NCBI RefSeq assembly: GCF_003435375.1
Contig: NZ_QWGL01000017.1
Location: forward strand, 7,740 to 71,739
Length of the DNA stretch: 64,000 bases
DNA from: Clostridium sp. AM34-11AC
Lineage (GTDB): Bacteria; Bacillota; Clostridia; Lachnospirales; Lachnospiraceae
Direction: 5' to 3'
Shown here: piece after piece, positions 53,163 to 62,053 of the stretch
Numbering within the stretch: position 1 is the stretch's first letter
Layout: every line of letters starts with the position of its first letter
The notes under the pieces: model-generated
Seen by the model: the letters and a program-made list of their open reading frames with translations, nothing else
What the model was told of the DNA's origin: nothing
The model's database searches: none
Program-made: the position numbers and the translations under genes

Positions 53163-53855
53163 TTAGTCTGCGATGTTAAAATTCGTCCTTGCATATCCTG
53201 CCAGCGTGTCTGCCATCTTTTTTCCATACTCTGCGGCAAAATCATCAAGGACTCTTTCAGCGATCCGTGTCCCCTCTTCCCCGAAGATTGCTTCACAAAC
53301 TTCCCGGTATGCCCAGTAGGAGTGAGCGCAGTGGTACTCGAAAGATCTGAGGCCTGCCGGATTTTTTGCCATATTAGACTCCGGCGTCAAACCGGCGTTC
53401 CGGATCGTCTGTATACAATAATCATGGTCATGGAGTGTCTGGGAGACCTCATAGCGAATCTCCGGGTTGAAACCTCGGGAAATGGACGCATCCAGGTCCT
53501 TACAATAGAGAAGCCCCGCTTCCGGGAGTCCCATATTCTTAAACTGGGTATGCCACGGACAGACATGGATGTGGATCTGAAAGTCCGGGCTTAAGCTTGT
53601 CGTCTCGGACTGGTTTCCGAGTCCCTGTGCTTTCACCTCTTCCGTGTTGACCCACTCACCGTACTGGCAGTATGTCTCATAAGTCAGAGGTTTTCCGTCC
53701 CGGATCGCCCGCTGTGCCATCCGACGTCCACGCTGTTCGCCGTAATATCGGGTGGCATGCAAAAATGCCGCCTCGCCGCGGTCACTGAAGATTTCCTTCA
53801 GGTAAACATAATATTTTGCCGCAATAAATGCATGTGACAGTTCTGTAAATCCCAT
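53163..53855 (-). CDS. L-2-amino-thiazoline-4-carboxylic acid hydrolase-like protein
   Basis: A 230-residue protein resembling the ATC_hydrolase family (PF14196 from memory). HVCPWHTQFKNMGLPEAG, LLYCKDLDASISRGFNPEI and TLHDHDYCIQTI carry the conserved Cys, His and Asp residues. The named member of the family opens the thiazoline ring on the way to L-cysteine, but most relatives in clostridia are untested and may act on other substrates. No signal peptide. GGGAGGAAGC precedes the ATG. It lies downstream of rsmA with a 119-base gap that holds an in-frame remnant. Confidence 0.65.
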   Translation of the reverse strand: MGFTELSHAFIAAKYYVYLKEIFSDRGEAAFLHATRYYGEQRGRRMAQRAIRDGKPLTYETYCQYGEWVNTEEVKAQGLGNQSETTSLSPDFQIHIHVCPWHTQFKNMGLPEAGLLYCKDLDASISRGFNPEIRYEVSQTLHDHDYCIQTIRNAGLTPESNMAKNPAGLRSFEYHCAHSYWAYREVCEAIFGEEGTRIAERVLDDFAAEYGKKMADTLAGYARTNFNIAD

Positions 53856-53878
53856 AATGCTTCCTCCCGTCCTACATT

Positions 53879-53974
53879 CTATTCTTCTGCTTCACCATAG
53901 CGCTCTGGCTTGTATACAAAGTCCATGCTGTGGACAGACTCATTTTCCCGCATGACCAGATATCCGCGTGCTTC
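53879..53974 (-). pseudogene. In-frame 31-codon tail after rsmA, possible gene remnant
   Basis: Directly after the rsmA TAA the same frame stays open for 31 codons to TAG at 53879-53881 and reads as ordinary protein (RGYLVMRENESVHSMDFVYK, then a short acidic end). It has no binding site of its own before its internal ATG. It may be the end of a lost gene or chance. Confidence 0.25.
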
Positions 53975-54841
53975 TTATTTCATCTCTCCAAGAATATCCG
54001 ACAACTGCGCAAACTGTGCAAGGCTTAACGCCTCGCCGCGGATCGTCGGAGTGAGTCCCATCTCTGCGATCGCTGCCGCGATCTGTTCCTTTGTATACGG
54101 AAGCTCAGGCGCATTTCCGAGACCGTTCTGCAGCGTCTTTCTTCTCTGATTGAAGGACGCGCGGATGATCTTAAACATCAGGGCAGGATCCCTCACCTCA
54201 ACCGGCATCTCCTTATGTCTTGTAAGCCGGATCACCGCTGATCCCACATTCGGGCGCGGGATAAAGCAGTTCGGCGGTACGTTCGCTACGATCTCCGGCT
54301 CCGCGTAATACTGGACAGCCAGGGACAGGGCACCGTAATCCTTGGAGCCCGGACCTTCCTTCATGCGGTCCGCCACTTCCTTCTGGACCATGACGGTAAT
54401 ATTGTCGATCGGCACGCCGCTCTCAAAGAGCCCCATGATGATCGGAGTCGTGATATAGTACGGCAGGTTCGCAACGACCTTGATCGGCTTTCCGCCGTTG
54501 TATTCCTCTGCCAGTGCCTTGATATCGACTCTTAAGATATCCTCGTTGATGACGGTCACGTTGTTATAATCCGCCAGTGTCTCCTTTAAGATCGGGATCA
54601 GGTTCCGGTCGATCTCGACAGCGACCACATGACCGGCATTTTCTGCCAGATACTGGGTCATGGTTCCGATCCCAGGTCCGATCTCAAGGACACAGTCATT
54701 CTTTGTGATCCCGGCTGCAGAGATGATCTTCTCCAGTACATGGGTATCGATCAAAAAGTTCTGACCGAACTTTTTCTGAAACATGAATTCATACTTCTGT
54801 ATGATTTCTATGGTATTCTTTGGGTTTCCCAGATTTGCCAT
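53975..54841 (-). CDS. rsmA: 16S rRNA dimethyladenosine transferase (KsgA)
   Basis: A 288-residue enzyme that dimethylates A1518 and A1519 of 16S rRNA late in 30S assembly. FGQNFLIDTHVLEKI, LEIGPGIGTMTQYLAE and the catalytic VANLPYYITTPIIM are intact; the C-terminal helical domain ends with GEALSLAQFAQLSDIL. In B. subtilis ksgA follows metS, yabD (tatD) and rnmV; here rnmV (RNase M5) is missing between tatD and rsmA and its place is taken by a 223-base gap with a hairpin-rich repeat. Confidence 0.95.
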   Translation of the reverse strand: MANLGNPKNTIEIIQKYEFMFQKKFGQNFLIDTHVLEKIISAAGITKNDCVLEIGPGIGTMTQYLAENAGHVVAVEIDRNLIPILKETLADYNNVTVINEDILRVDIKALAEEYNGGKPIKVVANLPYYITTPIIMGLFESGVPIDNITVMVQKEVADRMKEGPGSKDYGALSLAVQYYAEPEIVANVPPNCFIPRPNVGSAVIRLTRHKEMPVEVRDPALMFKIIRASFNQRRKTLQNGLGNAPELPYTKEQIAAAIAEMGLTPTIRGEALSLAQFAQLSDILGEMK

Positions 54842-54867
54842 TTATTTCTCTCTTTCTATTTTTGACT

Positions 54868-54990
54868 GCGCTTTTGCGCAGGTGCTTTTATTTACGCGAA
54901 CAACGAGCCAAAGTCCGCGCTTGCGCGAGACCTTGGCGACTGTCGCGATAACAAGGGGAAACTCGCGAAGCGTGTTTTCACTTGTTACAT
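54868..54990. repeat. Intergenic hairpin-rich repeat, copy D (diverged)
   Basis: This stretch between tatD and rsmA is rich in GCGC and TCGCGA palindromes. Read on the minus strand it contains ATCGCGACAGTCGCC and TCTCGCGCAAGCGCG, similar to module 1 of copies A and B, and AACAAG with CTTCGCGAGTTTC and CTTGTTA, similar in layout to module 2, in reversed order. The relation is looser than among A, B and C. Confidence 0.45.
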
Positions 54991-55064
54991 GAGATGCATC
55001 TTGTATACAAAATTTGATACTATTCCGATATCGCAGTCCGATCGGTCTGATCATCCCGAAACTC

Positions 55065-55841
55065 CTACTCTGTGATCCGATACAGCGCTCTAGCGTTCTT
55101 CGTCGTCTCCCGGATGATCTCTTCCTTGGAAACACCCTTGATCTCTGCCAGCTTCTCCACCACATACGGCAGATTTCCGGAATGATTTCTCTTTCCGCGG
55201 TTCGGCACCGGTGCCAGATATGGGCAGTCCGTCTCAAGAACGATCCTGTCTAGCGGTGCGTATTCCGCCACTTCGATCAGTTTTTTCGCATTTTTAAAGG
55301 TCAGCACTCCGCCGATCCCAAGGTAATATCCCATATTCAGATATTCCCTCGCCATCTCCACTCCGTAGGAAAAGCAGTGGATTACACCGCCGGTGGCACC
55401 GTTATGTTCCGCTTTCATAATGTCCAGTGTGTCCTTCGCCGCGTCACGGCTGTGGATGATCACCGGGAGTCCCGTCTTTTTTGTTACCTCAAGCTGTGCC
55501 GAAAACCAGTGTTTCTGAATCTCCCGCTCCGGCTCGTCCCAGTAGTAGTCAAGACCGATCTCACCGATCGCCACAACCTTCGGATTTTCTGCCAGGGATT
55601 CCAGCCACTTCATATCCGCGTCCGTAAGCTCCGCCGTCTCGTTCGGATGCACACCCACCGCCGCATACATGAAGGAATGCGTCTCAGCTAACGCCAGAGT
55701 TGTTTTTGTGGATGCGATGCTCGCGCCGACATTCACAACGGTTCCGATTCCCTGTTCTTTCAGTCCCGTGAGCACTTCCTCCCGGTCCGCATCAAACGCC
55801 TCATCGTCGTAATGGGCGTGTGTGTCAAAAATATAGTCCAT
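55065..55841 (-). CDS. tatD: TatD-family metal-dependent deoxyribonuclease
   Basis: A 258-residue TatD/YabD hydrolase. DTHAHYDDEAFD at the N-terminus, VAIGEIGLDYYWD, IHSRDAAKDTLDIM, HCFSYG and ETDCPYLAPVPNRGKRN are the metal and substrate motifs of the TIM-barrel. Family members are 3'-5' DNases acting on damaged or single-stranded DNA. ATG 55841 follows GAGGACAG; the frame is open further up but only over the traX end. It sits in the usual metG-tatD-rsmA neighbourhood. Confidence 0.93.
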   Translation of the reverse strand: MDYIFDTHAHYDDEAFDADREEVLTGLKEQGIGTVVNVGASIASTKTTLALAETHSFMYAAVGVHPNETAELTDADMKWLESLAENPKVVAIGEIGLDYYWDEPEREIQKHWFSAQLEVTKKTGLPVIIHSRDAAKDTLDIMKAEHNGATGGVIHCFSYGVEMAREYLNMGYYLGIGGVLTFKNAKKLIEVAEYAPLDRIVLETDCPYLAPVPNRGKRNHSGNLPYVVEKLAEIKGVSKEEIIRETTKNARALYRITE

Positions 55842-55922
55842 TCTTTCTGTCCTCGAGTCATATGTCGTTTTCTTTTTCATCCGGAGCCGGCATCTGTAAG
55901 ACTTTTTGCACCATCTCATTTT

Positions 55923-56711
55923 CTACAGTCCCACAGCCATCTTGATTCCCCGGATCACCAGCAGATGCAACGGATAAAACAGATAGAAAATTCTTCCGCT
56001 CCCACTGCCCTTTTCTCCATTGTAACGGTTTATCAGAAAAATTGCAACGCAAGCCGCAGCGCCATAGAAATCCATATACATACAAAATAAAAGCACAACG
56101 CAGACAGCTGTGCGAAGCTGTGGTTCCGTGCGCAATGTATACAATATAACGATCAGCAGCACGCCCATAAAGCCATAATCTGTTTTCAGACAATCAGCTG
56201 CCAGTCCAAAAGGAACCGCCGCCAGAACCCGGATATACCGCTCATATTCCAACGGAAATCTCCTCTGGCCTACTGCCTTCCTGCCGCCATCTCCTGTTTT
56301 TTTCCTGTTTCCGTATGACACTCCAGATCCACTCCCGCAGATCAGATCGCCAACCCAGACTGCCAGAAGTCCCAGAAGTAATGTGAACACCGTATTCTGA
56401 TCCGCCGGAAAAAGCCATGTTCCCCCCGCCACAAGATCAAAGGGGATCTCCGAAATAACTGCCAGCAGAAGCAGCCTCAGCGCATACCATCTCCGGTCTC
56501 TCGTATGCGCCGCACCCTCCGCGATCATAAACGCAAAGAGAGGAAAAGCCACACGCCCCACAAGGCGCATGGCTGTCCCACAGAGACTCCAGGCAACGCC
56601 CGAAGCCAGTTCTGACTGTTCAATAAGCCCAACGGCCGCATGGTCGATGACCATGCTGACCAGGGCAATGTTTTTTATCTGTTCCGCCGAAAAGCAAAAG
56701 CGCACTTTCAC
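55923..56711 (-). CDS. TraX-family membrane protein
   Basis: A 262-residue membrane protein of the TraX family, first seen as the F-pilin N-acetyltransferase but common on clostridial chromosomes, where its substrate is unknown. About seven to eight helices; IKNIALVSMVIDHAAVGL, LVGRVAFPLFAFMIAEG and RLLLLAVISEIPFDL are the signatures, and the C-terminus has FYLFYPLHLLVIRGI. It starts with GTG immediately after the metG stop (TAA-GTG), with GAGGTC inside metG as binding site. Translation is thus linked to metG. It is inserted between metG and tatD compared with B. subtilis. Confidence 0.85.
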   Translation of the reverse strand: MKVRFCFSAEQIKNIALVSMVIDHAAVGLIEQSELASGVAWSLCGTAMRLVGRVAFPLFAFMIAEGAAHTRDRRWYALRLLLLAVISEIPFDLVAGGTWLFPADQNTVFTLLLGLLAVWVGDLICGSGSGVSYGNRKKTGDGGRKAVGQRRFPLEYERYIRVLAAVPFGLAADCLKTDYGFMGVLLIVILYTLRTEPQLRTAVCVVLLFCMYMDFYGAAACVAIFLINRYNGEKGSGSGRIFYLFYPLHLLVIRGIKMAVGL

Positions 56712-58688
56712 TTAGCAGACCTCAGAACCGGACTTGATATCCTTTGCCGGTGTCATTAATGCAAGGTTGCCCTCATCATCCTCCGCGCAGAGGATCATGC
56801 CTTCCGATAACATGCCTGCGAGCTTCGCCGGTTTTAAGTTCGTAACGACCATAACCTTTCTGCCGACCATATCTTCCGGTTTATACCATGCCTTGATTCC
56901 GCTTAGGATCTGTCTTGTCTCAGAACCGATCTTAACCTGGGAGCAAAGTAATTTTTTGGACTTCGGAACCTCTTCACACTTCACGATCTCACCGATCTGG
57001 AACTGAAGCTTTGCGAAATCATCATATGTGATCTCCGGCTTCTTCTCAACGTCCATGCCCGGCTTCTCTTCTTCCTTCTTCTCTTCCTGTTTCTCTGCTG
57101 CGGCTGCTGCCTTCATGGCCTCAACCTTCTCCATAACGTCCTTGATGTCCATACGGGCAAACAGGATCTCCGGCTTCTCTGTAACCTTGTTTCCGTTCGG
57201 GTACAGACCGAAGGTATTCATGTTCTCCAGCGATCTCTTCTCTGTGTTTAACTGAGCGAGGATCTTCTCAGAAGTTTCCGGCATGAAGGAGAATAACAGG
57301 GACGCACCGATGGTGATCGCCTCTGTGAGATTGTAAAGAACGGTTGCAAGACGGTCCTTCTTTGCCTCGTCCTTTGCGAGTGTCCACGGAGTTGTCTCAT
57401 CGATATATTTGTTGCTGCGGCGGAAGATATTGAAGATCTCTGTGATCGCGTCTGCAACGCGGAGCTTGTTCATCTTCTCGTCTACTTTCTTGACCGTCTC
57501 AAGAACGGTTGCCTTTAACTCTTCATCCACCGGCTCTGCAGCGCCCTTGTTCTCGACAATTCCGCCAAAATATTTATTTGTCATGGAAACGGTACGGTTT
57601 ACAAGGTTTCCAAGGATGTTGGCAAGATCAGAGTTCATGCGCTCAACCATAAGATCCCAGGAGATCACGCCATCGTTCTCAAACGGCATCTCATGAAGTA
57701 CAAAGTAGCGGACTGCGTCAACGCCGAAGAAGTCAACGAGTGTATCAGCGTAGAGGACATTTCCTTTGGATTTACTCATCTTGCCGTCACCCTGTAACAG
57801 CCACGGATGTCCGAATACCTGCTTCGGAAGCGGAAGGCCGAGAGCCATTAGGAAGATCGGCCAGTAAATGGTATGGAAGCGGATGATATCTTTACCGATC
57901 AGATGAAGGTCTGCCGGCCAGTATTTCTTAAACTTCTCGTCGCTGTTTCCGTCACAGTCATATCCGATTCCCGTGATATAGTTGGTCAGCGCGTCAAGCC
58001 ATACATAGGTAACGTGCTTCGGATCAAAGCTGACCGGGATTCCCCACTTGAAGGAGGTTCTGGATACGCAAAGATCCTGAAGTCCCGGAAGCAGGAAGTT
58101 GTTCATCATCTCGTTCTTTCTGGATACCGGCTGGATAAACTCCGGATGCTCGTTGATATATTCGATGAGCTTCGGAGCATATTTACTCATACGGAAGAAA
58201 TATGCCTCTTCCTTTGCCGGCTGTACCGGACGTCCGCAGTCCGGGCATTTTCCGTCAACGACCTGGGACGGAGTCCAGAAGGACTCGCACGGTGTGCAGT
58301 AAAGTCCCTCATAATGTCCTTTATAGATATCGCCCTGATCATATAATTTCTTGAAGATCTTCTGGACCTGTTTCTCATGGTAATCATCTGTGGTCCGGAT
58401 GAATTTATCATAGGAAGTGTTCATGAGATCCCAGATCTCCTTGATCTGACCTGCAACGTTGTCTACGAACTCCTTCGGGGTTACGCCTGCGTCTGCAGCC
58501 TTTAACTCGATCTTCTGACCGTGCTCGTCGGTTCCTGTCTGGAAGTAAACGTCATAGCCCTGTTCTCTCTTGTAGCGTGCGATCGCGTCTGCTAATACGA
58601 TCTCATAAGTGTTTCCAATATGCGGTTTGCCAGATGTATAGGCGATCGCTGTGGAAATGTAGTATGGTTTCTTACAGTTTGTACACAT
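56712..58688 (-). CDS. metG: Methionyl-tRNA synthetase
   Basis: A 658-residue class I synthetase that charges tRNA-Met. The HIGH-type motif is KPHIGNTYE, the KMSKS loop GDGKMSKSKGN, and a zinc knuckle is formed by CTPC and CPDC. A Lys/Glu-rich linker (about 525-555) leads to the C-terminal tRNA-binding EMAP/Trbp domain (about 556-658; AKLQFQIGEIVKCEEVP). It is preceded by a T-box with an ATG specifier, terminator and a strong promoter. A 200-base stretch between terminator and start contains repeat copy B. It heads the operon with traX, tatD and rsmA. Confidence 0.96.
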   Translation of the reverse strand: MCTNCKKPYYISTAIAYTSGKPHIGNTYEIVLADAIARYKREQGYDVYFQTGTDEHGQKIELKAADAGVTPKEFVDNVAGQIKEIWDLMNTSYDKFIRTTDDYHEKQVQKIFKKLYDQGDIYKGHYEGLYCTPCESFWTPSQVVDGKCPDCGRPVQPAKEEAYFFRMSKYAPKLIEYINEHPEFIQPVSRKNEMMNNFLLPGLQDLCVSRTSFKWGIPVSFDPKHVTYVWLDALTNYITGIGYDCDGNSDEKFKKYWPADLHLIGKDIIRFHTIYWPIFLMALGLPLPKQVFGHPWLLQGDGKMSKSKGNVLYADTLVDFFGVDAVRYFVLHEMPFENDGVISWDLMVERMNSDLANILGNLVNRTVSMTNKYFGGIVENKGAAEPVDEELKATVLETVKKVDEKMNKLRVADAITEIFNIFRRSNKYIDETTPWTLAKDEAKKDRLATVLYNLTEAITIGASLLFSFMPETSEKILAQLNTEKRSLENMNTFGLYPNGNKVTEKPEILFARMDIKDVMEKVEAMKAAAAAEKQEEKKEEEKPGMDVEKKPEITYDDFAKLQFQIGEIVKCEEVPKSKKLLCSQVKIGSETRQILSGIKAWYKPEDMVGRKVMVVTNLKPAKLAGMLSEGMILCAEDDEGNLALMTPAKDIKSGSEVC

Positions 58689-58794
58689 GGATTGATTCCT
58701 CCTGTTTTTTTATCTCTTTTTACGGCTCTTCTCCTGCCGGTCGTTTTTATTGCACAATGACATAAAAAAGAATGTGCTTTGGCACGTTCAGAGC

Positions 58795-58880
58795 TCTCGC
58801 GCAGTCTCTTGCGACAACCTGCCTCCTCGCGCAAGTGTGCGTTTTTGTTTAACAGGACGTTCCTTCGGAGTTTCCTGTCA
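58795..58880. repeat. Intergenic hairpin repeat, copy B (two modules)
   Basis: CTCGCGCAGTCTCTTGCGAC and the following TCGCGCAAGTGTGCG match module 1 of copy A. AACAGGACGTTCCTTCGGAG with TTTCCTGT matches module 2. It lies between the metG T-box terminator and the metG start, so it is part of the transcribed leader when termination fails. Confidence 0.7.
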
Positions 58881-58883
58881 AAT

Positions 58884-59161
58884 AAAAAAAGCCCGTCTTT
58901 AATTATTAAAGACGAGTCTCCCCGTGTTACCACTTTAAATTCGGCGGTGCCTCACGGTCATCGCCCTCACCGGCTGTCAAAAACAACCTGACACGCTAAC
59001 GGGCGCTTCCGGCACAGGCTAACACGGTTTCCGCTTTCACCTGCACAGCTCCGGGACCATCTTCTGCCGTCTCTTTGCTCCCCTTTCTCACCAACCGGGG
59101 TCTCTGAAAGCTTCCTTTCGGCATACTCTTCCCTTCCAAGCTTTTTCCATATGATTCCTTT
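58884..59161 (-). promoter_or_regulatory. T-box leader of metG, methionine specifier
   Basis: The minus strand has stem I with AGAGACCCCGG and TTGGTGAGAAAGGGG, a specifier-loop strand AGAAGATGGTCCC with ATG at 59058-59060, and the T-box bulge GTGGTAACACGG (58922-58933). A terminator follows: CTCGTCTTTAA pairs with TTAAAGACGGG and a T run at 58884-58890. UGGU in the bulge matches the discriminator A of tRNA-Met. Uncharged tRNA-Met should stabilise the antiterminator and turn on metG and its operon. Confidence 0.92.
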
Positions 59162-59190
59162 AGTCTATCCTGTTCGAATAAATTTGTCAA
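59162..59190 (-). promoter_or_regulatory. Promoter of the T-box-metG operon
   Basis: TTGACA (59185-59190) and TAGACT (59162-59167) on the minus strand with a 17-base spacer. Confidence 0.75.
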
Positions 59191-59393
59191 GGTATCGTTT
59201 GTTTTTCCGGCGTTTTATGTTACAGTTCAGCCATGCATCTTCATCAAAACCATCGCATAAATGAACTCTGATATTTTTATTGATTTTTTATCCGCAAAAG
59301 ACTACACTGTGGTTACCAAAAAACTTTTTCACAGATCTTTGCATCGGTATCCTGCGGATCTGCGGCGTCTCTTAACTCTGGAGGAATGAGCTT

Positions 59394-61115
59394 ATGAATC
59401 ATACATTACTTAACAATCAGGAACGCGCAAGACAGCTCCGGATCCGGGTCGAAAATATCACGATCCTTCTGCTCGCCGTCTTTTCCTTTTTCCTGTTCCT
59501 TTTAACCTTTTTCCCGTTTTCCAGGATCTCGAAGGCCATGCAGGGATCCTTTGAGATGGGGCGCATGGTTCAGCGTGCCTTTTCCATTGTTCTTTTCGTA
59601 TTGTCCCTGCAGTTATGGAAGAGAAAACGGAACGCATGGACAATCGCCGTAGGGATCTTTGTCCTCAATTTTCTGCGCGGACTCATTGGAATGGGACATC
59701 CGCTGCACAACGGGATCATGATTCTCGACCTTTTCTTATTTATCCTGTTTTTCATCACGCGGAAAGATTTCTGCTGCCCGGCCGGACGCGGAAACCGCCG
59801 ACAAACACTGTTTCTGGCACTTTTTGCCATCATCGGTGTCCTCATAAATGTAGGGATCACCTGGCACTATATGCGGCTCGGAACCGCGGACGGTGCTTCT
59901 GTCTCCTTTGCCGACAGCTTCACTCTGGGAATCAGTATGATCTTCGGCATGGGAAGTCTTCCCGCGTCTATGGCTGACCGCCATGGAACGGAGTTCGTCC
60001 TGTTCTGGTTCAGCTGGGGCTGTATTCTCGCCGCTATTCTCTGTGCCGTGCGCCCGTGGATTCAGAAACAGGCCCACGGATCCCAGGAAATCCAGCATGC
60101 CAGAACACTTTTAAATCTTTACAGCCAAAATCCCTGCTCCTATCTTGCACTGGAGGATGACAAATGCCTGTATTTTGGTCACTCAGTCTATGGCGTGCTT
60201 CCTTATGGAACTGTCGGTGACACCATCGTCGTAAACGGTGATCCTGTGTGCAGAGATGAGGACTTTCCGGCTCTCCTGACGGAATTCAGAGAATTCTGTC
60301 AGAACAGCGCCCACAATATCTTCTTTCTCGGCCTGACTGACTATTATCTCAGTGAATACGAAAAGCAGGGGTTCGGTCTTGTAAAGAGCGGTGAGGAAGC
60401 GCGTTTCAAACTCACCGATTACGAGATCAGCGGCAAAAAAGGCGCGAAAATGCGCATGAACATCAACCATGCCACAAAAGCCGGTGTCACCGTCCATGAA
60501 TACAAGGTCCTTGAGAAACGCAATCCGGCTCTTGACCGGGAATTCGACCGGATCACCGATGAATGGCTGGATGGCAAGAAGAGCGGCATGCTCCAGTTCA
60601 CCATGGGTACCGTAGGGCTTGAGGATCCGATGGATAAGCGTTATTTCTACGCATTAAATTCTGATGGAAAAATGGTTGCCTTTATCGTCTTTGTTCCATT
60701 TCTTGGAAAAAACGGCTACATGGCAGATGTGACAAGGCACGGGAAAGACGCGCCCAGCGGAGTCATGGAGACGATCATATACGAGGCATTTCAGGTATTC
60801 AAGGAAGAAGGCATCGGCTATGGCAGCCTCGGTGTTGCCCCTCTGGCAGGATTAAGTGCCGAGAGCAAAAATCCGATGGAACGTCTTCTGCAGTTTATCT
60901 ATGACCACTTAAATGCCTGCTATGGATTCCGGGATCTTTACCGCGCGAAAGAAAAGTACAGCCCCACCGAATGGGTTCCGTCCTACTACGCATATCTTCC
61001 GAAATATCCGACACCGGGCATGCTCTACGCCGCTGTCGAGATCCAGAATCCACACGGGATCCGCGGTTACATTCTGACTCTTCTTAAGGGAGAACTGCAC
61101 AAATGGAAAAAATGA
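59394..61115 (+). CDS. MprF-like phosphatidylglycerol aminoacyltransferase (DUF2156)
   Basis: A 573-residue protein with about six membrane helices in the first 250 residues and a cytoplasmic C-terminal DUF2156/LPG-synthase domain (about 260-573). Family landmarks are LPYGTVGDTIVVNGDPVC, FLGLTDYYLSEYEKQGFGLV, KMRMNINHATKAGVTVHEY and MEMIIYEAF-like and GYGSLGVAPLAGL. MprF proteins add Lys or Ala from aminoacyl-tRNA to phosphatidylglycerol, making the surface less negative and more resistant to cationic peptides. The flippase part is shorter than in S. aureus MprF (840 residues), so this is a synthase with a reduced membrane domain. The start overlaps nothing; AGGAATGAGC precedes it. Confidence 0.82.
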   Translation: MNHTLLNNQERARQLRIRVENITILLLAVFSFFLFLLTFFPFSRISKAMQGSFEMGRMVQRAFSIVLFVLSLQLWKRKRNAWTIAVGIFVLNFLRGLIGMGHPLHNGIMILDLFLFILFFITRKDFCCPAGRGNRRQTLFLALFAIIGVLINVGITWHYMRLGTADGASVSFADSFTLGISMIFGMGSLPASMADRHGTEFVLFWFSWGCILAAILCAVRPWIQKQAHGSQEIQHARTLLNLYSQNPCSYLALEDDKCLYFGHSVYGVLPYGTVGDTIVVNGDPVCRDEDFPALLTEFREFCQNSAHNIFFLGLTDYYLSEYEKQGFGLVKSGEEARFKLTDYEISGKKGAKMRMNINHATKAGVTVHEYKVLEKRNPALDREFDRITDEWLDGKKSGMLQFTMGTVGLEDPMDKRYFYALNSDGKMVAFIVFVPFLGKNGYMADVTRHGKDAPSGVMETIIYEAFQVFKEEGIGYGSLGVAPLAGLSAESKNPMERLLQFIYDHLNACYGFRDLYRAKEKYSPTEWVPSYYAYLPKYPTPGMLYAAVEIQNPHGIRGYILTLLKGELHKWKK

Positions 61116-61888
61116 CCTGCCGTCAGGGAATGGCGGATACGCCTCAGGTGTGGATCTATTATAAGGAAAGCGGGCGCGGCACTCCCATCTTAATGCTGCA
61201 CGGAAACGCGGAGACGCACCTGATCTTTGATTATTACGAAAAAAAGCTGTCCATGAAATACCGTGTCATTCTCATGGACAGCCGCGCCCACGGGCGCTCA
61301 CGGATCAAGCCGGAATACGCGGAATCAGAGTTCACTACCACAGATATGGCGAGGGACGCAGCAGCGCTTCTGGATATCCTTCATATCCCGTCCTGTATTC
61401 TTTTTGGATTCAGCGATGGGGCAAATATCGCCTTGGAATTCGCATCCCTGTTTCCGGATCGGACTCGTGCCGTGATTGCCATCAGTGGAAATGTCTCACC
61501 GGATGGGCTGATTCTTCCTGTCCGGGCTTTTTGTGTGGGGAAATACTTCTGTCTGAAAGCGGCGACAAGTCTGTTCCGGGAAATCTGCAAAAAAAATCCT
61601 GCCGCTTCCTGCATCCTTTCATGTCTTTTCCGTCATCAACAGCTCGCTTCCCTGCTCTGCAATTCTCCCATGATGTCCCGGGAGCAACTTGAAAATGTCC
61701 AGGCGCCGGTTCTCCTGATCGCCGGAACGAGAGATCTGGTGAATGTCTCCCACTCCCGCCTTATGGCCCGGCTGATTCCCCGGGCGCAGTTAGTTTTGAT
61801 CAAGGGGGCGACCCATACGTCCATGTTTGGGCGTAAAGCGTTTTATTTGAAAATCATCCATGATTTTCTGGACAAATCACAAGCATAA
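61103..61888 (+). CDS. Alpha/beta hydrolase overlapping the MprF-like gene
   Basis: A 261-residue alpha/beta hydrolase. PILMLHGNAETH is the oxyanion-hole segment and MDSRAHGRS the strand-4 region. The nucleophile elbow is FGFSDGANIALEFA (Ser), the acid lies in LLIAGTRDLVNVSH (Asp) and the His in IKGATHTSMFG. The start overlaps the MprF-like gene by 13 bases, with AAGGGAG in that gene, so the two are coupled. In other Firmicutes aminoacyl-phospholipid hydrolases are paired with MprF-like synthases, so this may be the enzyme that reverses the modification. That link is inference: no signal peptide is present. Confidence 0.82.
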   Translation: MEKMTCRQGMADTPQVWIYYKESGRGTPILMLHGNAETHLIFDYYEKKLSMKYRVILMDSRAHGRSRIKPEYAESEFTTTDMARDAAALLDILHIPSCILFGFSDGANIALEFASLFPDRTRAVIAISGNVSPDGLILPVRAFCVGKYFCLKAATSLFREICKKNPAASCILSCLFRHQQLASLLCNSPMMSREQLENVQAPVLLIAGTRDLVNVSHSRLMARLIPRAQLVLIKGATHTSMFGRKAFYLKIIHDFLDKSQA

Positions 61889-62053
61889 CAATAAGCCCTT
61901 TTCTCTTTCTCAACAATAAGTCCCGGCACCTCCACCGGTCGGTCATTTTTTATCGCTGTATAGTTCTGTTTTTACCGGCAAAGCATATATTGAACCAAAT
62001 GGCTGTTTCTTCCGCGCCTGGTCAGCCAATATTTTTCGGAGGTCCGAAGATCT

